DNA from: Chytridium lagenaria
Lineage: Eukaryota; Chytridiomycota; Chytridiomycetes; Chytridiales; Chytridiaceae
NCBI GenBank assembly: GCA_025449115.1
Contig: JAHLKC010000018.1
Location: forward strand, 248,001-312,000
Direction: 5' to 3'
Length of the DNA: 64,000 bases
Under the pieces are notes generated by a model. The model worked only from the letters and a program-made list of their open reading frames with translations. It searched no databases and was not told the DNA's origin. Of this stretch, positions 48,257 through 59,129 are shown piece by piece. How positions within the stretch are numbered: the stretch's first letter is position 1; the number at the start of each line of letters is the position of its first letter. Position numbers and translations under genes: made by a program.

Positions 48257-49375
48257 TCATGACCCTAATTTTCGGCCACGCCCGCCGAATCTTTCCATAC
48301 CCCCATCTTTTCCTCCGTGCTTCAAACCAAAACCAAACATAGAATCTAGACCTGTATTTGGAGCTTTTCGCTTTTGTTCTCGTAAATTTTCCAGCTCCTC
48401 ATCAGTAAGCAGGCCATCCATTCCACTGATAGCCGGCCGATCTCCGTAAGCATTCACCCTCCTCTGTCTCAAAACCTCAGAAGAAGTCTCTTGTGATGTG
48501 GTTGTTGATGAGGTAGTTGATCCGAGCCGAGTACCGCCTGTGGGAAAGCTCGCATCTCCAACATCACTCACACCACTGCCAATCCAGCTGAGGAATAAAG
48601 ATCTCCCATGGTGTATGCTGAGGCGTATAAAAATGGAAAGGCACCACACAAGGAATAGGAAGAGTCTCAAAGTGCCAGGAAGAACAGCTATAAACCGTCT
48701 TCTAGACTTTGGTCGAGACAATCGGATGAGTAGAGGGGTATAAGCGGTCGGAAATGCATACAGAAACCTGTCAACGAGAATGACTGTTGAAGCATGAGAT
48801 ATTTGAACTGAGATACGACAAACGAAAGGCGCTGACTGACCGTACAATGAGAACAAAAGAATCAGTGGAAGGTCGTCCGTAACATAGAGAACTAAAGCAT
48901 CCTGAACTCGCCAGTGTGTGATATTGGCCTCTGATGGAGTGTAGGAAGAGCCCGCCTTCTGTCCTGTGAGGTACTGATCGATGTTGCTGGCAATCCTTAT
49001 GATAGCCCGCGAAATCCTTGATGACTTTGTATCGTGCCGACGAAGAATTGGGGCCAACCAGTGCTTGTAAGTTACGATGGCCAGCAACAGCAAGGAAGAC
49101 AAGGCAAAGCAGTACGCTCCAAAAACGAATTGCCCTGGAGGAGGGGAAGGAGGAGTGGAGCCAGCCATCCCCTTTAATCGATTACAGAACTTAAAGGCTG
49201 GGAGATTGAGAAGGGAAGAAAAATGCAAGTCGGAGTTTTTTGGCCAAGCACTAGGAGGATATTGAACCGGGTTTAGAAACGTGGGCAAGTCGCGTGGAGG
49301 CGCTGCGCTTGCTGAGGCCTCGTGGGGGTTCTCACGTGGGGGTGGGGTATAGCACAAGCGACTGCAAGTCTTCAT
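48257..49375 (-). CDS. Unrecognised protein with about four transmembrane helices
   Basis: A single open frame without introns. ATG 49,375 gives 372 residues; an internal ATG at 49,168 (MAGSTPPSPPPGQF) is equally plausible and removes a Pro-rich leader of 69 residues. Hydrophobic segments: FVFGAYCFALSSLLLLAIVT, ALVLYVTDDLPLILLFSLYG, a less clear ISHASTVILVDRFLYAFPTA, and LRLFLFLVWCLSIFIRL. The C-terminal third is soluble, Ser/Thr-rich, and contains GMDGLLTDEELENLREQKRK and FGFGLKHGGKDGG. I do not recognise the family. Confidence 0.6.
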   Translation of the reverse strand: MKTCSRLCYTPPPRENPHEASASAAPPRDLPTFLNPVQYPPSAWPKNSDLHFSSLLNLPAFKFCNRLKGMAGSTPPSPPPGQFVFGAYCFALSSLLLLAIVTYKHWLAPILRRHDTKSSRISRAIIRIASNIDQYLTGQKAGSSYTPSEANITHWRVQDALVLYVTDDLPLILLFSLYGQSAPFVCRISVQISHASTVILVDRFLYAFPTAYTPLLIRLSRPKSRRRFIAVLPGTLRLFLFLVWCLSIFIRLSIHHGRSLFLSWIGSGVSDVGDASFPTGGTRLGSTTSSTTTSQETSSEVLRQRRVNAYGDRPAISGMDGLLTDEELENLREQKRKAPNTGLDSMFGFGLKHGGKDGGMERFGGRGRKLGS

Positions 49376-50060
49376 TTTTATTGAAACTCAGTTGAAGGTG
49401 ATGGGTGGGGCCCTTCAAGTGGAATCTCCGACATCGACATAAGTGACTAAGAGGCTCTGGGTACAGGAAGCGATGATGGACTTGGATACTATTTAATAGC
49501 TTAGTACCCTGCTTTTATGAGCATCATCTGAGCAAGATAACCAAAGTGAAGGCGGATCGGATGTTTGCTTGTTTTCTTTGTTTGTTTGTTTCGATACCCG
49601 CTCTGCATCCACCTTGAACCCATCCGCCATAACCCTCTCTCGTCTCACGTTGTTAATAGCCGATCATATTATATCTCTGTCACTTTGAAAAGGGGCGGGC
49701 TTCATGAAGGGTTGACTGGAGCGTTTTTCTCAGCAAGAAACCACAAGACCAACCGACCCCATCCTACAAGCGTCGCGCTCTTACTAATTCGCAACTATAT
49801 TACCTCTCAGACAGACCGGCCCAGCTGCTTTACTGCCAGGATCCTCATGCTGACTTGCTTTTAACTTCCGCACTCAGACAAAATGACGTCGTCGCGTGCC
49901 ATCATCCTGCCACGGGTATAAATAAAAAGCCCCTCATCTTCTCACTTTCATCCTACCCTTACAGCCGCCGGGACCAAGTTCAACCCCCTTTCTTCGTTTC
50001 TTTACGAGACTCTATCCTCAACGAAGTTCAGCACCTCATAACTCCATTACTACAAGTATA
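49376..50060. other. Divergent intergenic region
   Basis: Lies between the membrane protein (minus) and the lipase (plus). Short frames only. It probably holds both promoters; no specific element recognised. Confidence 0.45.
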
Positions 50061-51574
50061 ATGGTCGCCATTTAACCTCTTCCTCTGCGCCGTCATCGCA
50101 GCCATCTCACCTGTCGCTTTGGCGGCCCCTGCACCAGTTCAAATTGGTGGGCCACGAGCCAACGTTCCGAAACCTTCCGGCTATGACACTAAGATGTCTC
50201 GTCTCAGCGCCCATTACCGTTCCATTTTACCCAGAATCAACGCCATTGAGGCTCGCGCTCCGGGTGCTAGGCAGTGAGTTATCCCCTATTTTTTACATGA
50301 CAAAACATGAAATGTCCGTCATTCTCTTTTATAACATGTTTCTTTTAGGTTTCTTCAGGATATTCTTCTTGGCGATGAAATGCTCGACGAGCTCCTTGAC
50401 GGAATGACGAACGACACTGTTATTGAGCCTGCGCCCGCTGCAGCTGGCCTTGCCCGTCGCGCCGGAAGTGGGATTGGTGCTGTCTCAACTCAGGTTGCGT
50501 CCCAACTTTCCATCTTTGCACAGTTTTCCACACTTAGCTACTGCAACCTCGATGCCCTTAGGAGCTGGAGCTGCACCGGGTGCGGTGACTCCAAGGTGAC
50601 AGGAACAAGATCAGTCAGGACGTTTTCAGCTGACTCGACGGGAATGCAAGGGTAAGGCGCTATTTTCTTGTTTTCTGTGAGAAACTCTGTCTGACATGGA
50701 ATATTCTTCATCAGATACGTTGGAATCAGTGACCGGTACCGCACCATTGTCGTTTCTTTCCGTGGATCCAAAAACTTCCTTAACTGGCTCAACAACTTGA
50801 AGTAAGCATTCATCCTTTTACGTATCCATGCTTACGCTCATTACCCCAAATAGGTTCCTTAAGGCCGATCTTAACCTTCCTGGCGCCGATGCCAGTGTCA
50901 AGATTCACTCTGGATTCTTTGATGTCTGGAACTCTGTTAAGGATAACGTCCGCTCGGCCGTTCGCGAATTCCTTAACCAGAATCCCAGCTACACGGTGAC
51001 ATTTGTTGGGCACAGTCTTGGTGGCGCAACCACTACACTTGCTGCGGTGGATGCTGCTGTGTCAGGATTAGTACCAAGGGAGAAGATTGCTGTTTACACT
51101 CAAGGTTTGATATTTGGGTACCCAGTTTGCAGTTCAACGATATTAACTTTGCTTGAATTCTAGGATCCCCCCGTGTCGGAAACATCAACTTCTACAACTA
51201 CTTCAGTAATCTCGGCATTTCGACCTTCCGGGGCGTTAACTATAACGACGCGGTTGTGTACTTGGTACGTATTATTGCTATTGTCTTGACTACTTCGACT
51301 GCATGTTGACCATGACAAATAAAACAGCCTCCCCAATTCCTCGCCTTTAACCACGTCAAGCTTCAGCACTGGATCAGTGGCTCCGATAAAATCGTTTACT
51401 GCGACGATATCACCAACAATGGCGAAGACACGTAAGCCGTTTGCCAATTTTAACTTTCTTATACTGACATCCCTATTTTCTCTAAGAAATTGCGCAAACT
51501 CAGCTTTCCCATGGATTTCCACCTCTGCGCACGGGCAATACTTTGGCGTATCCATGGGTGGTCTTTCTTGTTAA
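50061..51574 (+). CDS. Secreted class 3 (alpha/beta-hydrolase) triacylglycerol lipase
   Basis: An extracellular lipase. ATG 50,061 (MVA) is followed, after a one-base frame change, by a signal peptide: NLFLCAVIAAISPVALAA. A propeptide-like region ends in LARRAGSG, with LARR as a possible dibasic cleavage site. QLSIFAQFSTLSYCNLDALR, SCTGC and, after an intron, YVGISDRYRTIVVSFRGSKN match the class 3 core. The nucleophile elbow is VTFVGHSLGGATTTLAA (about 51,010). After two more introns, NYNDAVVYLPP holds the Asp, and HVKLQHWIS plus AHGQYFGVSMGG near the end supply the His. TAA 51,574. Seven exons, introns 50-75 bases. The paired Cys (SYCN, SCTGC, KIVYCDD, ENCANS) suit a secreted enzyme. Confidence 0.88.
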
Positions 51575-52497
51575 ATATACCTTTTTTTTTTATGCCATGC
51601 TTTCGATCTTTGACGGTCATTCATTATCTGGTGCTTTCGTATCTCGTGAAGGGCTCTCAAATGGAATCCCTTTCGATTTTCGTTTTTTTGCTCTCTCTTT
51701 TATCTCCCTGTCGCTCCCAAGTTCAACTTTCTGCCATTTTCAACATTTTGGGGTTGGAAATAATGGTTTCATTAATTGAAATGTGTTATAATACATTCAC
51801 ATATCTTCCCTGAGTATACTTACATTTAAATTCTTTTGTTGGTGTAATTTGTAGTCTCAGTACTAGACGCATAAATTGCAGTTTGAAACATCTCGCGTTG
51901 CACCGTATCTTGCACGTCTTGCGGAGCATCTCCATCATGATCTACGCCTTCACACAAAAAAGCGTAGAGCTGATTTTTGTACATTACTATATCAGCTAGT
52001 ATGGACTATATTCAGTGATGAGTGAGAATTGATACGATAGCTTGACGAGAAACAGATCGCGTTGAAAGTTTATGCTGATGACAACGGGAAAGGTCGTTTA
52101 CTCCCTCTCACACCAACATTTTAACCTCCATTTTAAACAAAGCTTTTTTATTAGGTAAATAGGATTTTCTCTATAAAGTATAATAATACAGGCTCGCATA
52201 CATATTTTATTTTATGTGATAAGTTTTAAAAGTTCGAGGCGGGAGTGTCCCATCAAGTCAAGTGAAAAATGTAAAAGCAAGCTAGCAATATGAAAGATAG
52301 ATACCTAAGCGAATTTTTTATTATTAAGAGATTCTTTGGCAAGTGTATCTTCTCAAAGGTGTGAAAATAAGGGTGTTAAAATAATGAAAAACAGACAGGA
52401 GCGATTATGTATGCATAATAAGTGTTTATACAATTTAACTTTACAAAAACATGATATACAAAGCAAACACCATACACAAAGAACACAAAGAGTATCT
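51575..52497. other. Intergenic, no gene seen
   Basis: Convergent gene ends. T-rich to about 51,800, then AT-rich sequence. Short frames only. This flank and 54,448-55,047 were looked over for a Y-RNA-like hairpin beside the Ro60 gene; none was convincing by eye. Confidence 0.4.
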
Positions 52498-54447
52498 CTA
52501 CAAATTCCCCATCACAAACTCCCTCACAATGCCTGGCGCCGCAGCATCAAACCCAGCCACATCCAACATCCCCGCATCATCCGGATCCGCAATCGAAAAT
52601 CCATTGCTAACCATCCCAAACACAATCAACCTCGCCGGAATCCCCATGGTCTTGCGATACCTCTTCAAAGCCTCAACAGGGTGCACCTTCCCAAACCAAG
52701 TCTCGGAGTCCGTAAACACCATAAAAACATCTACCTCTATTTTCTTCTCCATCGCATACAACATGGGCTGCGCGCAGTCCGTCGCTCCATAAGTCAGGTT
52801 CGAGACTTTGGTCAAAACAGATTCCAAAGAATCGGTTCGGGTGATGTTGCTGAGAGGGATGAATTTGTTGGTAAACGCCATCAAGTGTGTTCGCGGCTCG
52901 GTCCTCAAAAACGTCATAGCCATCGCCGCAGACGCTACACGCGGGGTAAGGTTTGATCCAAGGATCTGCGACCACTCCATTGACCCCGACACATCCAAAG
53001 CAATCATAAACCTCTTGTTCGTCGCCTCCACATTCTCAAAAGACGCGTAAAACGCATCATTGAGCGACGCAAGTATCTCCTGGTTTGGCGTCCACGACAA
53101 CGATCCCTTGAGTCCGTGGCCCTGCCTGTACTGCTCGAGCGCCACGAGCACGTTAAAAGGGTGGATACGCGCCTTTCGGAGCTTATCCGTGTTCTTGAGC
53201 GATTCGGCAACCTTGTGTGCGGCGTCGGAGAGAGGCTTCAAGAGGTCGATCGAGGTCATCTTGCCGAGGTTGCGGATCATGGCGGTCATGGGCATGGTTT
53301 CGAGAAGGGCCTCCCAAACCTTGACGCTGTTGAGGAGCTGCGAGGGGAGGTGTTCACGCGCCAAGCGATGGGCCTTGATAATACGAATAACATCGTCCTC
53401 GTCAGTCATCTTCATCACACGGTCAGTAATGTTGAGAAACTCAACCGCTTCCTGCATCGCTTTGGGGTCCACGGGGAGAGCAGAGGTGTAGTTCTTGGGC
53501 TTGCAGTCGTGCTTGGGCTTCTTGGTCTTGCTGTCAGCAGCCGCCTCCGCAGGTTCAACAGTGACGGCGGGCATGGCCTCCACAGGCTTAGCATCGACCT
53601 CCATCTCACTAAAGTCCTTGCTCAAATCCGTCCATTCCTCATCATCCCCCGTAGAAACCTCCGTAGCCACCACCTGCATCTTGAACGCCTCATTCATGGA
53701 CTCCACACCATGAGTTATGTACCTCAACACAAGATCGTGCGCACGGGTCTTTGGCGTAACATGTCCCATCCTACAAATATCCGCATGCGTCCATCCATTC
53801 CTGTTCTTGTACTTTGTCACCGTATAAGCAAGATCCCTGACCTCCTTGCCGTTATACCACTTTGAAAGCGTACGCCTCATCGCCCTTCCAAACCCCTTCC
53901 CCTTTCCAGGTGCCGACCTCTTCATCTTCCTCCCACCCTTCGATCCACGTGCATCTCTCCTCACATGACCGCTCTGACCTTCTGCAGGCACAATCGGCGC
54001 AATCTTTGTCACAAACTCCAACAATTGAAACAAAGTTGTCGGGATCCTGCAAACCTTGCCCACAGCCTCATGAGCCGCAGCCCTCGTAGCATCATCCCCA
54101 TTCTTGATGCACATGGCGAGAGCAAGCAACGACGGGTCCTGCTTTGCAGCGCGGTTGGCGTCGTTGATGGCCGTGATAGTGCTGACGACTTGGAGGCCCT
54201 TGCCGTCCGCGGTGAGCTTGGAAACAACGTCAGCGTTCTCAACGGTCAAGGTCTGCTCTGAAGCGTAGTAGGATCCCTTTTCGCTGCCAAGAATGAGGAA
54301 TCGGGTAAGACGGGTCATGGAGTCAACAGCAAAGCTGAAACCACCGGCGTTGTTGGGCGTCATGGCGTTTTCGCGGCCAGGGATGGGACGGCTTTGAGGA
54401 GTGGATGCGGCGGGGGTGGGAGCAATGTGCTTGAGAAGGTAAGACAT
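52498..54447 (-). CDS. Ro60 orthologue (TROVE domain plus von Willebrand A domain)
   Basis: Ro60 is a ring-shaped RNA-binding protein that handles misfolded non-coding RNAs and Y RNAs. One uninterrupted frame of 649 residues starts at ATG 54,447 (MSYLLKHIAPTPAAS). The TROVE part includes GGFSFAVDSMTRLTRFLILG, LLALAMCIKNGDD, GFGRAMRRTLSKWYN and HADICRMGHVTPKTRAHDLV, all characteristic. An acidic insert (VSTGDDEEWTDLSKDFSEME) and a basic KTKKPKHDCKPKN stretch interrupt it. The vWA domain holds a complete MIDAS: FMIALDVSGSM (about residue 485), YGATDCAQPM, and MVFTDSETW. A metal-ion site and RNA-binding ring are therefore expected to be functional. Lack of introns and clean frame contrast with neighbouring genes. 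Confidence 0.93.
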   Translation of the reverse strand: MSYLLKHIAPTPAASTPQSRPIPGRENAMTPNNAGGFSFAVDSMTRLTRFLILGSEKGSYYASEQTLTVENADVVSKLTADGKGLQVVSTITAINDANRAAKQDPSLLALAMCIKNGDDATRAAAHEAVGKVCRIPTTLFQLLEFVTKIAPIVPAEGQSGHVRRDARGSKGGRKMKRSAPGKGKGFGRAMRRTLSKWYNGKEVRDLAYTVTKYKNRNGWTHADICRMGHVTPKTRAHDLVLRYITHGVESMNEAFKMQVVATEVSTGDDEEWTDLSKDFSEMEVDAKPVEAMPAVTVEPAEAAADSKTKKPKHDCKPKNYTSALPVDPKAMQEAVEFLNITDRVMKMTDEDDVIRIIKAHRLAREHLPSQLLNSVKVWEALLETMPMTAMIRNLGKMTSIDLLKPLSDAAHKVAESLKNTDKLRKARIHPFNVLVALEQYRQGHGLKGSLSWTPNQEILASLNDAFYASFENVEATNKRFMIALDVSGSMEWSQILGSNLTPRVASAAMAMTFLRTEPRTHLMAFTNKFIPLSNITRTDSLESVLTKVSNLTYGATDCAQPMLYAMEKKIEVDVFMVFTDSETWFGKVHPVEALKRYRKTMGIPARLIVFGMVSNGFSIADPDDAGMLDVAGFDAAAPGIVREFVMGNL

Positions 54448-55047
54448 TTGTTAAGCGCTGTGTGTTGTTTTGTCTGCTATGTAAGTGTTACTCGGCCCGG
54501 TCGATCTTAAGAGTGACGACGAGGCGAATGATGAAGTGAGTTGAGAGTCCAACTTGAGTGGTGCTTATGTACAAGACTGAACAGCAAATGGGCACGGCAT
54601 GTCTGCGAAGTTCGAATATAACATGGCAATTCTGGCAAAGTTTAACAGCAAAGTGACAAGCTCCTCCCAACACCTCAGACCAGACATGTTAAAATGTTAT
54701 CTTGTAAAAATAAACAAAAAACACACGAAAAAAATAAACAAGAAACGGAAAATATTTAACAGGAATAACGAGGTCAACAACTGAATAAAACTAATTGAGG
54801 TGAGGTAGAAAAGTCAACAAAAGCAAGTATTAAAAAACAGACGATGCGAAACGAAATATTAAAACAAGTAAAGTCAGCCTAAAATTGGTAAATAACATAT
54901 TCTTTATTCTTTAAGATGAATACTATCCAAATATAAAGAGGTATTTATTACATTAAATTAAATAAGGTCTACCAAAATATACGTCTACATCCAAACCTTG
55001 AACCAAAACAAGTTCAAATAAATACAAAAAAACTCAACCCAAACCAT
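54448..55047. other. Intergenic, AT-rich
   Basis: Upstream of the Ro60 start and downstream of the LRR gene. A-rich from about 54,700 onward. No gene seen. Confidence 0.45.
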
Positions 55048-58000
55048 TCAGTAAGATGGTGGCAAATCAAACGCATCCTGATGTCTTCTCAGTCTACCCG
55101 CCGCATCACCCGTCTCCATTTCTATTCTCAAAACAGGGACTCCCTCAGGAACACCTCGACGTTGTGGTGATGACGACCCCTCCAAGAACGCTCGGCTTCG
55201 AACATTGAGAATCATCGATCGAAGTCGTGGTGACTCAAAAGCCATATCTTGTTCAAGGATCCGGTCCGTAAGTCCCATAAGTTTTGTCCCGTCAACATCG
55301 TGCTCTAATACCAATCGTTAAGCAAGGTAATCACATCGCCACAAAAAAAGATCAAAACAACCACCTTTGAATCTCTGACAGATATCTTCATTGAATCCAA
55401 CAGATACCATCCATTCCTGAACCTCTTCAACAGTCCATCCCTGTGCACCAAGTGTTACCCCACCGCCAGACGGCACCACCTCCACATCGGTAACATCCAA
55501 GATCGAATCTCCACCTCCAAACGTCTCCAAACCCTTTTCAATTTTAAGTTCGCTCGTCTTCATATCTGGCAGTTCCCGCGGACGCAGCACGATCTCTTCC
55601 GAGGTATCAATGTTTAACGATAAAGAACTCGACCCTGCGATGGTGGGAATCAGAAACAAAGCATCCTCCGATGATTTTGGGGGTGCCCGGAAAGCCCCGT
55701 CGAATAGCGGGCTAGGTTTTTCTTCCGGCTCTGATACGGAAATGGGTAACAGTGTTGGTAATAAAGAACGTGGTGAGGAGGTCGTGATGGTTCCGTCTTC
55801 GATAGCAATGGGGTTGGCTTTCGATGCGCGTCGTCGTTCAATTCGGAAAGCAATAAAAAATAACAAGAAGGACAAAGAGCACCGAGGCGACAGAGGCGAC
55901 AACGGTTGTGCCGGGAAATCCCTCCAGCTCCGTAGGGTGTTTCAGGCGGATTCGTAGATGTAGCGAGGGCGGTGAATCGGGGTTGTGCGTTAAAACCCTT
56001 GTCTGAGGTAGGGGTTTGCGGAAGAGTTGGAACTGTGAAGGATTCTGAAGCGCGGGAAAGGAAGGTGACTCGTGTTTCAGGAAGTACGACGGGGTCGAGA
56101 GTTTGAGTAAAATCAATGATAATAGGGTTGCTTGGATCAATAAAATTCGGGATTGATGTACGGCGGCGGATGGTGAAGGTGTGGCTGTAGAAGAGCAGGT
56201 GCTGATGAGGTAGTTAGAGGATCTACCGGAATTACGATGGGATCAAATTCTTGCCAGCGACCGGCGAGCTTTTCTAATTCAATTTTCGCAATGCATGTCG
56301 CTTGTGGCTCTTGAGTTCCAAAACTGGGGAACAAAAAAAAGGTAAGATAAAGTAAGAGCAACGTCGCTAAAACATGTAAAAGAACTACAACTTTACAAAA
56401 CAACTGTAGCGTTTCAAATCTCTGAAAATGAATTCTATACATAAAAAACATAACTCACCCACTAAACTTTTCTGTATTCACGAAATCGGCCGCTGGCCCT
56501 TCGAATCTTATGCAGTTTTGATCAGTGAGTCTACCGACCAAATAAATCCTCATGTCAGCTATATTTTGTTACAAACACAACCAACTCACATCGATTGGAT
56601 AGGCAACGAAGCATAATCCGTAGAAATTGTGCCATAAAGTAAATTTCCAAAGATATCAAAGGCTGAGCCGTTTTTAAAAAGATTCAAAGGTGCAAGGTCC
56701 CCCACAGCAGGTAATGTTCCGCCCAACTTATTATTTGTCAGATATCTAATTCGTAAGTTATAGAAAAGATTGGAAACGGTGAGCTCACAGTCTTTCTAGT
56801 TTTGGAAGGCTCAGGAGAGATAACGGAATAGATCCTGTGAGTTCATTGCCGCTCAAGTCTAAAGTATCTAGATTTTTAAGAGCAGAAAAGGCGTTTGGTA
56901 TTGCTCCAGTGAGTTTACAGGAAGAAATGCCTGAAAAAAAAAAAAGTTTTTGCTGTTACAAAGTGATCGATAAAGAATGAGAAAAGATGAAGCACTTACT
57001 CCTAAAAAGATAAAAGCGAAATTTTACGTCAGAGAAGGAGATATTAGGCTAGTCCTCAAGCGGGGAAAAAAGCAAACACAAAGTGGGGCAAGCGGTAAAG
57101 TGTATTAGACTTGGTACGCACACGTATGTGAGGGTCTTGAGTTTTGCAAAAGACGAAGGAATTTTGTAAGTCGAACATTATGCATGAAGAGCCGAAATAT
57201 TTTGGAAAGATCTCCAATCGAATCTGGCAGTTCTTCCAAACTGAGATTGACAAACGAACTGTAACAACATAATTAGTTTGCAGAAAAAAAAAAGGTCTCT
57301 AGTGAAATGCGCTTACGCTTCTTTTAAATTTCTGAGCTTCCCAAATTCAGGAGGAATGCGTATAGATTGAATAAACCTATACGGCTCAACAGGCACCGAG
57401 TTTAGTGAGCTAGCAAAAGAGGTAAGAGACCATCCTCTAAAACATGTTCAAAATATTTTATCTCCTTACATATCCTCTAAAGCGTCCAAGTTCTCGATAG
57501 TTGACGGCAATGCACCATAGAAACTCCCAAAAAGTTGAAGGGATTGAAGTTTGCGAAGATTGCCGAGGGCTTTTCGGGTACGTTGACTTGAACCTTGAGG
57601 TGGTGAAGTAAAATCGTCTTTGACGTATTAGAATAAGGTAAAGAGATACTAGGATCATACATACATTTTCACTACTTCCGTGAGGCCACCGATGGCTTCC
57701 AAAGTGGTCACCTCTGGGCATGTAGTATAAGAACATGGATCCGTTTCCAGGAAATTCCAATTCATATCACTAAAAACCAACATTGAATCAGGTAAAGAAA
57801 ACGATTGATCATGCATACATTTCTACAATTCTTTTTGTCACCACATCGCAAGTGATGTTAAAGTCTCCATTGTAGTCCACATACGGATCAGGATAAGATA
57901 AGAACTGGGAGAAACCGCAACAGGCCGCTGATGGTATGAATGGGAACATGGCATTCATATGCACGCAGTCAGTGCTCTCCCCCAACGGTTCAGGCGGAGT

Positions 58001-58069
58001 AGGCTGCGGTGGGATGGGCTCGAAACCGACCTCGCCCATAACTTGCGTTTTCTGTATCCTTTGTCCCAC
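55048..58069 (-). CDS. LRR receptor-like protein with transmembrane helix, SAM domain and PPxY tail (gene A)
   Basis: A putative cell-surface protein. Start ATG 58,069, or 58,039 (MGEVGFEPIPP) by comparison with gene C. The N-terminus has an LRR cap with ESTDCVHMNAMF, a CC pair and FNITCDVVT. LRR exons follow, separated by short introns: LGNLRKLQSLQLFGSFYGAL (about 57,540), FGKLRNLKEA, LEELPDSIGDLSKIF, FSALKNLDTLDLSGNELTGS (about 56,850). A C-terminal cap region includes TCIAKIELEKLAG. The membrane segment is TVVASVASVLFVLLVIFY (about 55,860-55,910), then RIERRRASKAN (positive inside). A disordered stretch leads to a SAM domain: TVEEVQEWMVSVGFNEDICQ, intron, EHDVDGTKLMGLTDRIL, LRSMILNVRSRAF. 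It ends DAFDLPPSY at 55,048, a PPxY motif. No signal peptide is obvious in the first exon. One frame change lies in the T/A run near 55,855. Confidence 0.78.
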
Positions 58070-58267
58070 CGTATAAATCTCAAAAAAAAATATGTCCCCT
58101 CCATAACTTTGTTTCTATGTTATTGAATACCGTCAGAAATAGTTAACAAGGCTTCTTCAAGAAGTCACCAGCATCTTATACCTCGTAACAAAATGAAAAT
58201 TGAAGGCGTAAGAGTAATTACGTTAAAGAAGACGCGTACATACACAGATGCATGAAAAGGTCTTCAA

Positions 58268-58985
58268 TTGTACCGTCAACATCACTCTAACACATTGTGT
58301 ACTAACGCTATATCATTAAATACAGTGATTCTTTGCATCTCTGACAGATACCCTTGTTAAAGTCAACAGAAACCTTCCATCATTCCTGACCCTCTTGCAT
58401 GACAAAGAATACGGAGCAATACACCTTTTTTACAATGACATTGCGTGAGGTTACAATTTTCTTTTTACCTATTTGGGCTATATTGGCCAAGCACCCCTTT
58501 GACAGTTGACAGTGCGCCAACACTCCTCCGCAAACAGACGAGATATGCGCATACGAAAACCTGTCAAGCTTTTTTTTTAATTTGGAAAACAACGCTAAAA
58601 ACTAATTAGAAACAGTTAGAGAAATTCACACAACATTTCCATCAAAAAAGAAAAGAAAAAAAGGGCGCAAGGCTCATCAGCGACAATCAATAAAACTATT
58701 TTACTTGTTTTCCATTATACAGCTTCTCGAGAATAAATAAACGGTAATGTGAGGGGACGGGGAAATCAGGGGGAAAAAAAACAAAAGAAAATAAAACAAG
58801 AGAAAAAATGTGATTGAAATGCAACTGCGACGGTTTGCGAAAAAAGTATTAAGTATAATAAAAAAAAAAACAGAAAAAAAACAAAACAAAGAAGAACTAT
58901 GATCATTCCCCGTTGTTCAGAAAGATGAGGTGATAACAAATCCTCGTCCTCATCAATCTCATCGTCCCACTTTGAGAAATAACAC
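58268..58985 (-). pseudogene. Decayed fragments of a further LRR-TM-SAM gene
   Basis: Two islands resemble the 3' exons of the flanking genes. 58,268-58,405 parallels 55,285-55,425 of gene A: the minus strand reads SDVDGTIED and, about 50 bases 5' of it, WKVSVDFNKGICQRC, against HDVDGTKLM and WMVSVGFNEDICQRF. The intron between them is also recognisable. 58,915-58,975 parallels the C-terminus of gene B: DEIDEDEDLLSPHLSE against NEIDEDEDLPPPYLG. The sequence between is not alignable by eye, and stops interrupt. The islands may belong to one relic or to two separate partial copies. Confidence 0.6.
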
Positions 58986-59129
58986 AGGGTAAACGACGGG
59001 AATAATACTGATGACGAAAGAAGGTCATTGGATTATAAAATAAATGAAGGTCCTCTCTAAAGTAAAGCCTTGAGGATACCAAGGAGAGCAAAGCAGGCAG
59101 CTGATAAAGTTTTCCAAGAGTCAGAGGGA

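Noticed and set aside
54488..54673. Y-RNA candidate upstream of the Ro60 gene
   Set aside because: No convincing long terminal stem with a conserved bulge could be drawn by eye; a covariance search would be decisive.
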